Source: Petrosia ficiformis
Lineage: Eukaryota; Porifera; Demospongiae; Haplosclerida; Petrosiidae
Direction of reading: 5' to 3'
Assembly: GCA_947044365.1 (NCBI GenBank)
Contig: OX345642.1
Coordinates: 7,010,507-7,074,506 of the forward strand
DNA length: 64,000 nucleotides
The notes beneath the pieces are model-generated. The model was not told where the DNA came from and ran no database searches. It worked only from the letters and a program-made list of their open reading frames with translations. Positions 10,916-22,700 of the stretch are shown in pieces (within the stretch, counting starts at the first letter, position 1; each line of letters starts with the position of its first letter). The position numbers and the translations under genes are program-made.

Positions 10916-12752
10916 ATGGCGGAGAGGAGTTATCCTTTACATGCGATCCCCAGAGTATCCTCACCTCATGGAGGTAGAAAAGTGAGATTGAAAGTGAAGG
11001 ACGTTACAGAAGAGCAAGAGGAAATAGATTGCAAAGACAGTCCAGAGGAATTACTCTTACCTCGTGAACACTGTTCACAAATAACAAGGGAAGCAATGCT
11101 TAGAAAATGGTTACACTCAAATCCAGATAATTTTGTTAGAGAAGAAGAAGATAATGAAGATGAAGAGCAAGATGAGGAGTGTTTAATTAAAGAAGGAAAT
11201 GTATTTAGTAGAATTAAAGTGACTGGAAGTTGTCTTTGTAAGCTTTTTGTAATAATCTATCTCTTGGCTTGTCTGCTAGTTTCCGCTCTTTATATTGCCA
11301 TATATGGACCTAATGAGTTATATCTTATACCGGAAGGACCAAATAAAAGCCCTCTAAAGGTAAAGAGATATTAGTTGTGTCATTGGTGTGTGTGTGTGTG
11401 AGTGTGAGTGGTTATAGTATAACTATTTTTTTACTCTTCATCTGATGAGTTAATTAAGGTGCTAGTTAGGATGTGGAAATGTTGAATAGAAACAGGCATT
11501 TCTATATGGCTAACTCATACCGTTAACTAAATACCGAGGTGTCAAACAAAAGCACTTGCATGATCTTGGTTGCCATGGTAACACTTCATTTGCTATCTAC
11601 CTAATTGTGTGTGCAATCACTGATAGTATCCATTTGTCCATTCTAACCTTTCTGATCAATTTTAAACTTGGTATAAAATAGCAATCATTGTCTGCATATA
11701 CAGCTATTTGGTGGTATTGTGGTTTTCATAGCTTAGAGTCAGAGTACTGATCGCTAAAGCCAGTGGACTATGATTCAATTCCCAACGTCTGCTACTTTTT
11801 CACATCTCTTTTTAGTATCAATTAAATTGATTCTCTATTTCATCTATTTTTCAGCCCTCGCCCGATGAACTGTCACATTTACAATTCTATGACAATCTGT
11901 ATACTGAGTGGATATCCAATAGATGGACTTATGACTTTGATACTTTTTCTGATTGGCCAACGCTTCCAGATTATATACTTGATGTGCATCAAATTGTATC
12001 TGGACAAGTCGATAATAAGAAAGGAATATGGTTATTAGATCCTGAGGGATTGTATTTTGTGTATGGGTTTGAGTCCGGTAACTCTGATGATGTATCGTTT
12101 GTGAATATTAGTGAGAATTTGGATCTGTCAGTACATGAAAACAGTCAAGTGTCATTAAGGTCACATGACAGCCTCTTCCTTATCTCACCTGATAATATCA
12201 CGATGTTAGACTGTTCACCTTCAGCTATAGATTAGTAAGTACCTGTCTGTTATATACACACACACATACATACATACATACATACATACACACATACATA
12301 CATACATACATACATACATACATACATACATACATGCATACATGTACATACATACATACATACATACATAAATACATAAATACATACATACATACATACA
12401 TACATACATACATACATACATAGTATTACATACATACATACATACATACAATTCATACATACATACATACATACATACATACTTACATACATACATAAAT
12501 ACATATATACATAAATACATACATACATACATACATACATACATACATACATACATACATACATGCATACATGTACATACATACATACATACATACATAC
12601 ATAAATACATAAATACATACATACATACATACATACATACATACATACATACATAGTATTACATACATACATACATACATACAATTCATACATACATACA
12701 TACATACATACATACTTACATACATACATAAATACATATATACATAAATACA

Positions 12753-12784
<32 letters not shown>

Positions 12785-14240
12785 CATACATGCATACATA
12801 CATACATACATACATACTTACATACATACATACATACATACATACGTACATACATACATATACATACATACATGCATACATACATAGTTACATATATACA
12901 TACATGTACATACATGTAGGATCATTAATTCATTATCTCTATTCATCCATTCATTAATTACACATTCATTGATAATATCATTTTTTATTGTAATTTTAAG
13001 ACACATTATAATTAATTTATGATAGTTTATAAAGCATTCTTTGTTTATCATACTCCATTCAGATAATATAAGTTATAAGTACAAACATTACACACACGCA
13101 CACACACACATACACCTCCATGTCATTAAGATACCCCATCTCTCACTTCCTAATAGTGCACACACACCTACACACTAATAATTATATGTATGTACATATA
13201 GTCCTAGATATGCACATGTCAAATATGTTCACATACCATATATGTATGTACATAGTCATTCATGTGCTGCTATTTGTATTGTCATAATTATCATTAATTT
13301 CCTTTGTGTTCACTTCAGCTGTGACTTGATTTCCCATTGGCCGGCACCTGATTTTAGCACCATCAATTCCGCTGTTGTTTCGGGTAAAGATGGACATTTA
13401 TGGATCGGAACAGACGATGGGCTATACATGTTAAACACATCTGTATATTCTAATGATAATAGAACAGCAATATCTCTCATATCAGATATTGAAGGATCGG
13501 TGATTTCATTGTCATGGCGATCAGGGTTGCTTGGCCCAAAGGGATGGTGTCTAAAGAGCAATGCTTTTCTGTTAACTAATACATCTTACCTACATCCTCA
13601 AGATGTCAGTTTCAATACTGGATCTGATATATATATCGGAGAGCGAGATTCCAATGGTTTTGGGCTCCTAGCTATAGGAACAACTGATAAAATATATTTT
13701 TATGATGGTGACATGATTTGGTTTGAATGGGTATCGATTTGGGAATATGGTTTAGGGGGTGTGGTTGATGGACCTCCTATTACAATGACCTTTGCACCCA
13801 CTGGTGATCTGTTTATTGGTAATAATGTATCACTAACAAGATTAAATATTAATTATACTTTTGATCGTATTGGACCATCCGAAGGACTGCCCTATAACCA
13901 GATTACATCCTTACACTACTCCAATTACACTCCCAGATATCCACTACCAATGTCTCCTCCATCTGATCTTCCTCATTCCTCTTTGGGTGGTACTTTATTT
14001 GTAGGATCTCAGAAAGGCTGGAGTTTGTTTGATGTCGTAAAGTCTGAATTTATAGGTTATTTTTATGGTCCTCGTTGGCACCCTGGTGAAGAAGTTTTAG
14101 GAATAGCTGCCGCAGGATTCAATATGTCTGTCGTACTGACAGATAAAGGATTTGCTATTATTAGACCAGAGGACTGGACTCTGGAGAAGAAAGCTCTACA
14201 TTACCAAAATATGTTGAAAAGACATACCAGAGAACCAGGT

Positions 14241-14301
<61 letters not shown>

Positions 14302-17300
14302 TTCCTGTGTCTCTTTCTGTCTTTCTGTGCCCCTGTGTCCTACATCCTATCTTTCTCTTCATATATTTACAGTAGTAGTTTACCTTCAGTCTGATAATAG
14401 TTAATAATAATCTGTGTAGCATATTACATTACATTTATATCATTGTTTCTACAGGTCTTGTTTCGGATTGTCCACTGCAGGATTATGTACCTTCATCCTG
14501 TAATCCAGTACCAACAGATAATGATGGATTATGGACATCATGGTTAGTAGGTGCTGAAGCTTTTCGATATATAGTCACACAAAATGAATCAGCAAGACTT
14601 AATGCCATGAAGTTGTATAGAGGAATGAAATTTCTAGTTGATGTTACTGGAATTAGTGGATTACCGGCTCGAAGTGTTATGAAATACAATGATACAGTGA
14701 AAAATGATATACCATTAACATCTATTAATATCACAAGGGCCACTGAAGGGAGTGGTATGTTTTCCAATAGTATCGGAGAGGAAATTGAAGGATCTGGTGA
14801 TCTAGATGAAGAATCAGGCAGTACTTGGCATCCTTCCACCTCCTTTCCTGACTGGCAATGGAAAGGTGATACCAGCTCAGATGAGGTCAGTGATGTTATA
14901 CATCTATGTTATTATGTGTATATATCTACATGTATATATATATATATATAGTATAATAATTATATAACATATAGTAATGTGTGTGGTACTGCAGTAATGT
15001 AGTTAGTCTCACTTGAGTTCATTTTGAAAACTATTCGATTTTTATTAATGGACATAATATAAATTATTTGACAAATAAGGAATGAATGATTACTTATAAT
15101 ATCACGAGAGTTGCGCCCACATGCATAAATACACACATACACACATATATATACGCACATATACATATCAGGACAGGAAATAAGCCTACAACATCTGGTG
15201 AGCAATTCCGTCACCAATGCTCACCACAGTACAACTAGCATGCATTGTCATGTCAAAATCTGGTGCTCCTTAATTAAGCTAATTTTGGTACTCAAATGAG
15301 CACTGGAGCACTGTTATTTCCCACTCTACATATGTACATGTACATAATCATGCATGCCCATATGCAGACTGGCATGCATTATGTGTATCTTCAGTTTGCA
15401 CAACACAATCTGCAAATGTGCAAATTCCCAGACTATGTGGAACACATACATATACACACACTATCAGTATTATGTGTATATTTCTATTTAGTGATAATTG
15501 TATATCAATTGAAACTGAATGTTGACTAATTATATTATCTCTTTTGATATAACTATTATACACACCTTATATGGTATTATCACATTAGTCATTACTATGA
15601 CCATTTCTGTAATGCTTTGATATTACTAATATTTCAATTCTTAAATTACTCAATTTTTAATTTGTACATGTACATGTACTATGACTACTACATAACTACA
15701 TGTACATATTATGTATATGTATGTACATATGTGTGTACAACTGTATATGTACTTGACTACTACATAACTACATGTACATGTATACATAGTTGTGTACATG
15801 TACACAAATCAGTGTATGCACTATTCAATATGTACATATACTGATATACATGTATATATATTATATACATGCATATATTCTTATATACTAAATAGATTGT
15901 TGGTCATATTTTTGCTAATGCTATTGCATTTCATCTTGTGGCTAAAACCATCAAAGAAAAACAAGAAGTGATGCATACACTGGACTCCATTATAGGTGAG
16001 TAGTATAATATATATACACACATACAATAGAGATGATCAACACTATACAACCCTATCATTATACCACTCTAGAAAACATTTTCGCCTAATTTAAAGCAAT
16101 TGTTTTTCTAAAAAAAAAATGAGTACCAAAGCTATAGATCAAAGTCCGATTAGAATGCTCACAGTTCTAACAGTGTCTGTGTATGTATGTATGTTTGCAT
16201 ACCATACATACGTACATACGTACGTACGTACATACATACATACATACATACATACATACATACATACATACATACATACATACATACGTACGTACGTACA
16301 TTTATACATACAGGTTATATTAAAAATAATAACTATACTCTAATTGATGTCACAAATCATACTACTCACTGGGGTGTGTGGAGTCCTTCTGTTCTCAATT
16401 TCAACCAATCATGGGCTGATGAACATGGTCTCAACTCATTAGAGATATTGACTGGACTTCTGACAGCATTCTGGATGACTGGAAAAACCACATATCTTGA
16501 AGGTTGGCAGGTAAGGGAAATGACGTGTTGACTAAGAGACAAAGGGTATTTGACAACAAGGAGATTTGTAATACAATAGACTACCATCCATTCATCCATC
16601 AGTCCATCCATTCATCCATCAGTCCATCCATCCATCCATCCATCCATCCATCTATCTGATACATGTATACTGACAACATTTTCATATTATTATATATTAT
16701 ATTCTTAGGAATTATATAATGGATCAACAGATGGTGTGTTCAATCATTTTGGATTGAATATGATAAATCAGAAAATAACATTCCCTCGTGATATCAACTA
16801 TTCTGATGATGAACTGGCTTTTCTACCTTACTTCAGTTACTTCTATTCTTTGAAGGTAAGGATAGATGGAAGGGTGTGTGGATGGATGGATGGATGGATG
16901 GATGGATGGATGGATGGATAGATAGATACATGAACATTCAAGACTTGTTGAATCTTCTCTGTAGCATTTAGCTGCTCGGGATAAACGTTTTGAACAACCT
17001 GAAATGTGGAACATTCCCCTTCTCAGTTTAAAGAGAGCTTGGAAATATGTTGGTAAAGAGAGGAGCGCAGCGTGGACTTCCATATATGGATATATAACAG
17101 GTGAATACCATCAATCATTACTTAAGTGGGTGTTGGCGTTGGTCGGTTAAAATAAATTTTCAAAATGAAATGGGTGTTGTCTCAACATTAATTGCTTTCA
17201 CTATAACGGAATATAATGATTCAGGTGAGAAAAAGCATGTATTTCTGTTAAGGTTCCAATCATGAACCTACATCCTACATGAAGAGACAAAATTAAGAGT

Positions 17301-17374
17301 CAATCATCTATACTGTGCCCTCATGGGTCTATATATTGCCTATGGGTAAAATTCTTTAATTAATGATATATATA

Positions 17375-17409
<35 letters not shown>

Positions 17410-18097
17410 GTGAGATAGATAATGTTGAACTAACTAGTGATATAGTGTGGAGTCTAAGACACTGGCCATTAGAATTAATACAATGGAGAACACAAAATTC
17501 TCATCGTTTGGATATACGATTTAATTCTGAACAAGACAGGTTGGTATGATAAATGATCTTCTGTATGTATTAAGTATCTCTTTTAGTAATTGCTTTTCTT
17601 GACCTGTTTGCTTTTAGTCCTTGATGGGAGGATCAATGGATGGATGGTGGATGGATGGATTGTGGATGGATGGATCGATGGATGGATGGATGGATGGATG
17701 GATGGAAGGATGGATGGATCAATGGATGGATGGATTGTGGATGGATGGTGGGATGGATGGATGGAAGGAAGAATGGATCAATGGATTGATTGTGGATGGA
17801 TGGATCAATGGTGTTTGAGTAGATGGTGAATTTATATCTGAAATAGACGAAGTACAAGTATGTTTTAATAACTATACACGTAAAATTATTACTAAATGAT
17901 TTCAATATCATTATTAATTTTTCAGAAACTTTCGCAGTAGTAGTCAATCAACTAGAGTCTTACCCCCTAATGAAAGAACTCAGTTAAGATGGAATGGAAA
18001 CCCATACCAGTTAGATTGGGGAGGCAGTAATAATGAAATGGATCCTGGTCCATGGTTAATGTCATATTGGCTAGCACGTTGGGCAAAATTGTTATGA
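10916..18097 (+). CDS. Type II membrane protein with propeller-like and GDTSSDE ectodomain, function unknown
   Basis: Ten exons in continuous phase, 1018 residues: 10916-11359, 11855-12234, 13319-14238, 14455-14885, 15896-15995, 16314-16510, 16709-16855, 16965-17100, 17410-17539, 17926-18097. An acidic cytosolic N-terminus (about 75-95 rich in E/D) is followed by one membrane segment at about 108-130 ([20 protein letters not shown]); there is no signal peptide, so the large C-terminal part should be outside. It has many N-x-S/T sites. The first part of the ectodomain has propeller-type repeats ([47 protein letters not shown]), like bacterial two-component-regulator propellers. The second part has a strongly conserved-looking GDTSSDE-IVGH motif (split by an intron) and ends [17 protein letters not shown]. 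The acidic cluster and helical character suggest an enzyme-like alpha/alpha domain, but I do not recognise the family with certainty. Confidence 0.85.
12250..12920. repeat. CATA array with ~231-bp higher-order repeat, intron 2 of the membrane-protein gene
   Basis: Tetranucleotide (CATA)n with landmark interruptions TAGTATTAC (12421 and 12652), AATTCATAC and CTTACATAC that recur in the same order about 231 bp apart. The array therefore duplicated once as a block. Confidence 0.9.
14244..14297. repeat. (CT)n microsatellite directly after exon 3
   Basis: Uninterrupted CT dinucleotides starting 5 bp after the exon 3/intron 3 boundary of the membrane-protein gene (donor GTTACC at 14239). Confidence 0.95.
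16072..16172 (+). repeat. Diverged single copy of the 182-bp dispersed repeat
   Basis: Contains CTCTAGAAAACATTTTCG, ATACCAAAGCTATAG-like and ATGCTCACAGTTCTAACAG blocks, in the same order as the tandem repeat at 60622-61085 on the other side of the window. Confidence 0.6.
16198..16312. repeat. CATA/CGTA array in intron 5 of the membrane-protein gene
   Basis: Tetranucleotide tract that ends at the exon 6 acceptor (TACATACAG at 16305-16313), so the simple repeat serves as the intron 3' end. Confidence 0.9.
17630..17815. repeat. GGAT tetranucleotide array in intron 9 of the membrane-protein gene
   Basis: (GGAT)n with recurrent GGATTGTGGATG and GGATCAATGG variants. Related GGAT tracts lie at 16876-16920 and CATC tracts at 16588-16650. 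Not coding. Confidence 0.9.
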
Positions 18098-18657
18098 TAA
18101 ACAGTAATTTATAATATATTTATTACATTGGCTTTTGTTTGTTTGTTTACATGTTTCTTTACTTTTGTTTACATGTTTACATGTTTGTTTACTTTTGTTT
18201 ACATGTTTGTTTGTTTTTGTATAATCAGTGTTTATCATTAATAGTTACTAATTTCACAAGTATAAAACATGTACATGTATGTAGGTACTCATTAATTTTA
18301 TTAACTCATTAGCTCAGCTTTTCAAAAACCATTTTTAATAACATATAGTATATCACTGTGGAAATTTATTCTTCTATTATACTTGCCAAATTTAATATAA
18401 ACTTGTGAAATGAGTGCATATTAGGTGGATAAGTCTCATTCCCAGAATGTCAGGGGAGTATGGGAATGAGACAAGTGGACTGGAAATGATTAAGTGCCGC
18501 CACAGGGGAGTCTGGGAACGAGACTATGCTAGACTGGAAACTTTACTATTTCTACACACATGGTTGATTCTCAAGATATTGTTCAGATAATCATATTACA
18601 TTATCTAACGAGTTGATATAAAAAATTAATGATCTGTTAATATCTGTTATGACATCA
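18098..18657. other. Intergenic between convergent membrane-protein gene and STMP1
   Basis: Holds a TTTGTTTACATG-type repeat (18125-18220) and two short inverted repeats of the form GTCTCATTCCCA ... TGGGAATGAGAC (18436-18480 and, diverged, 18490-18524). No gene seen. Confidence 0.6.
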
Positions 18658-19449
18658 TCATCCTCCTCCTCCTCCTCCTTTTGTCTTATCTGTTGATTTC
18701 TTCTCATAAGATGATATTACATTATATACTCTACTCATCATATCTGATATGTTTGGAAGCTATGTGAGGAATATCAACCAGTTACTATACAATATACTTA
18801 AGTTCATTATAGCCAATTAGATCACAGATAACCAGTCACATAATTGAACATTAATAGCACCAAGTTATGTAGAAATGTATAGTACACGTGTATATTAAGT
18901 GACTTTATAGCTGGAGTAATCTGATTGGCTTTGAAAGTAATTAATAAAACAGTTATTGTAGTAATATTTCAAGAGGGCGTGTCCTGGATCCTAGTATCTC
19001 TTGTCATTCGGCTCTGTATCATTTACCACACCTACTCAAGGTGCTGTGTATCCAAGTTGATCCGGAAAGTCAAGTGATATAATATCTAATATTGTGTACA
19101 TCGTATATCACGAGATTCTAAGGCACATACTAGAAAATAAACACTCTCTTATAATTCCACCATTGAAACATACTGCAGACAAGAACCATATGTAATATAT
19201 ATAGTACACTTACAGGTCTTATATACAAAAATATAGACCCGAGGTTTAGTGTCCAAGGATGTGATATAGCCCGAGCCTGCGAGGGCTATATCACATCCGA
19301 GGACACTAAACCAAGGTTTTATATTGTTTTATATAAGAACTGTAAGTGTACTATATACAATATATTGTATGCTGATAGATTAAAGATTCACAGGTCTATA
19401 TACAAAAATATAAGACCTAACCACATCAAACGGTTGCCATGGTAGCATG

Positions 19450-19484
<35 letters not shown>

Positions 19485-19647
19485 TATATATATATATATT
19501 CGTACCTCATAATTCTGAGCCATGTAGATACCACACACACCACCTGCCCCTAAACCAACCTACAATATATATATGATATGGTATTCATGATAATTACTGA
19601 TGTTGTGTTATTCTCACCAGCCAATGCACCACACCTGCTTTCACCAT
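18658..19647 (-). CDS. STMP1: STMP1-like short transmembrane mitochondrial protein (three-exon microprotein)
   Basis: Too short for ordinary ORF finding; assembled from three minus-strand exons: 19647-19618 (10 codons, donor GTGAGA), 19559-19506 (18 codons, acceptor TATTGTAG, donor GTACGA), 18759-18658 (33 codons plus stop, acceptor CACATAG). All junctions are phase 0. The protein is 61 residues: a short N-terminus (MVKAGVVHWL), a Gly-rich membrane segment (VGLGAGGVCGIYMAQNYE) and LPNISDMM followed by a Lys/Glu helix and a six-glycine tail. Human STMP1 has the same plan: G..GNVVGMYLAQNYD-IPN-helix-Lys tail. Known role: inner-mitochondrial-membrane microprotein associated with respiratory complexes. 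It is head-to-head with MRPL38. Intron 2 (about 750 bp) carries the foldback element at 19196-19356 and an (AT)n tract. Confidence 0.8.
19196..19356. mobile_element. Foldback (hairpin) element in STMP1 intron 2
   Basis: The two halves are nearly perfect inverted copies: TATAGTACACTTACAG at the left pairs with CTGTAAGTGTACTATA at the right, and the centre GATGTGATATAGCCC pairs with GGGCTATATCACATC around the loop GAGCCTGCGA. A partial further copy of the outer part (ACAGGTCTATATACAAAAAT) follows at about 19390. No coding capacity. Confidence 0.75.
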
Positions 19648-19706
19648 TATAAAGTGACTTGGGCATTAATTAGAATAACCACACCTGACCACGTGTCCAT
19701 ATAGGT
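19648..19706. promoter_or_regulatory. 59-bp divergent promoter, STMP1 / MRPL38
   Basis: Only 59 bp separate the two ATGs. It contains an E-box CACGTG at 19690-19695. Both products are mitochondrial, so a shared bidirectional promoter is likely (inference). Confidence 0.6.
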
Positions 19707-22700
19707 ATGGAAGTTCTGAAGAGATTTAGAAGTTTATTGGTTCATTACAGTGTTATTAATAGATATCAGATAGTTTGTAGAACAGGTGTGTTTAGTAGGA
19801 GTAATGTATTTACTTATAACATGAATGTGTTGTGTATGCATGTATACATATGTGTGTATATGTATGTATGTATGTACATGTATGTATGTATGTATGTATG
19901 TACGTGTGCATGTATGTATTGCATTGTATGACAAATCTATATATGTACAATATAACATACATACATACATAAATACATACACATATATACATACATACAT
20001 CCATACATACATACTTGTACATACATACATACATACATACATACATACATACATACATACATACAGGTAGCTCTTTAGCTCGTCACAAACGATATAAGAA
20101 AAACATTATTTTACGAAATAACAGATCTAATCCAAGACTAGAAGAATCAGCAAGAAAAGGAAAATGTAAGATATAATTGTAAATATTAATCATAATTATA
20201 TTATTATACTACAGTATTGGTTCCACTTGATGATGTATATCATGAATCCAGATTGACTTATACTGGTCTGAAACACTTACAAACTTCTGCATCACATTTT
20301 AATATCTTCAACGATCTCTTTGGTTACACTTTCCTTCCACATGGATATATGGAAGTTGCATACAAAGATGGATTTATGGTTTACAGAGGCAATATCTTGT
20401 ATCCTCGGCAAGTGTTGGAACCTCCCTCTGTGACTCTTCCACCTCAGACATTAATTAAACATAGCCTTCCTTATATGGAAGTGGAGGATTTATTGTGGAC
20501 ATTGGTTTTATCTAACCCAGATGGTCACCTAACCAATAATGAACTTGAAGTACTTCATTGGATGATGTAAGTATAAATCAGTATACTATCAGTATATTAT
20601 CAGTATATTATTAGTATACTATCAGTATAATCTAAAAATCATTGTAAGTGTGCTAGTATGTTTCTACAAAACGTATTGTGATGTTTAAATGATTGCTATG
20701 TAAAATGTTCTATGACAAGATGAAAATATGTCGTCATTCAGGTTTCAGGAACATGTACTATATTAGTCTGTGTATATGTGGTATCAATTAGAAGGTGATA
20801 AATATATCATAACACGTTTGCCTGAAGCTTGACTGGTGATATGTTCTCATCTTGTTACATTACATTTTACACAGCTATCATCTCTACATCAGGATCATTT
20901 TTATACAGAAGTTTTTTTAGTTTCATAAACTGTTTGTTATCATGATTATGAGATACTTCTTGCACTCTCCATGAACAAACATAGCGTTATTAACCCTCAC
21001 CCACGTAGGCAGAGTGGAGGGTTTCTGTGATCATTTAACCTTTGTAATCTGTATATACCATGTACAGAGTTGTTGTCTGTGCCAATGTCATACAGTATCC
21101 AATGAAAAAAACGTTATCCAAATGACCACATGCAATCGCTAATATATTCTGTTTACTACATTACACTCGCGGGTGTGGAAGCATTGAGCTGACTACCGGA
21201 TATTTGACATGTTTTCACCACTCTTGTCCTGCTCCCCATATACTTTGTATACAGTTCAGTTTGAATTTACAAGACATTCACTAGATTTATTAGACAATGT
21301 TGTGCATGACTGGCTGTTTCCACACCACTGTATAGACTACATTTATATAGTAATATACTAGTAACTAGACCTGATACTGTTACTATATCAATACATTTAT
21401 ATTCTCCTAGTACTAATATACTAGTAAATGGACCTATATCTGATACTGTTACTATATCAATACATTTATATTCCACTAGTACTAATATACTAGTAAATGG
21501 ACCTATATCTGATACTGTTACTATATCAATACATTTATATTTCACTAGTACTAATATACTAGTAAATGGACCTATATCTGATACTGTTACTATATCAATA
21601 CATTTATATTCTCCTAGTACTAATATACTAGTAAATGGACCTATATCTGATACTGTTACGATATCAATACATTTATATTCTCCTAGTACTAATATACTAG
21701 TAAATGGACCTATATCTGATACTGTTACTATATCAATACATTTATATTCCACTAGTACTAATATACTAGTAAATGGACCTATATCTGATACTGTTACTAT
21801 ATCAATACATTTATATTTCACTAGTGCTAATATACTAGTAAATGGACCTATATCTAATACTGTTACTATATCAATACATTTATATTCCACTAGTACTAAT
21901 ATACTAGTAAATGGACCTATATCTGATACTGTTACTATATCAATACATTTATATTCCACTAGTACTAATATACTAGTAAATGGACCTATATCTGATACTG
22001 TTACTATATCAATACATTTATATTCCACTAGTGCTAATATACTAGTAAATGGACCTATATCTGATACTGTTACTATATCAATACATTTATATTCCACTAG
22101 TGCTAATATACTAGTAAATGGACCTATATCTGATACTGTTACTATATCAATACATTTATATTCCACTAGTACTAATATACTAGTAAATGGACCTATATCT
22201 GATACTGTTACTATATCAATACATTTATATTCCACTAGTACTAATATACTAGTAAATGGACCTATATCTGATACTGTTACTATATCAATACATTTATATT
22301 CTCCTATACTAGTAAATGGACCTATATCTGATACTGTTACTATATCAATACATTTATATTCCACTAGTACTAATATACTAGTAAATGGACCTATATCTGA
22401 TACTGTTACTATATCAATACATTTATATTCTCCTATACTAGTAAATGGACCTATATCTGATACTGTTACTATATCAATACATTTATATTCCACTAGTACT
22501 AATATACTAGTAAATGGACCTATATCTGATACTGTTACTATATCAATACATTTATATTCCACTAGTACTAATATACTAGTAAATGGACCTATATCTGATA
22601 CTGTTACTATATCAATACATTTATATTCTCCTAGTACTAATATACTAGTAAATGGACCTATATCTGATACTGTTACTATATCAATACATTTATATTCCAC

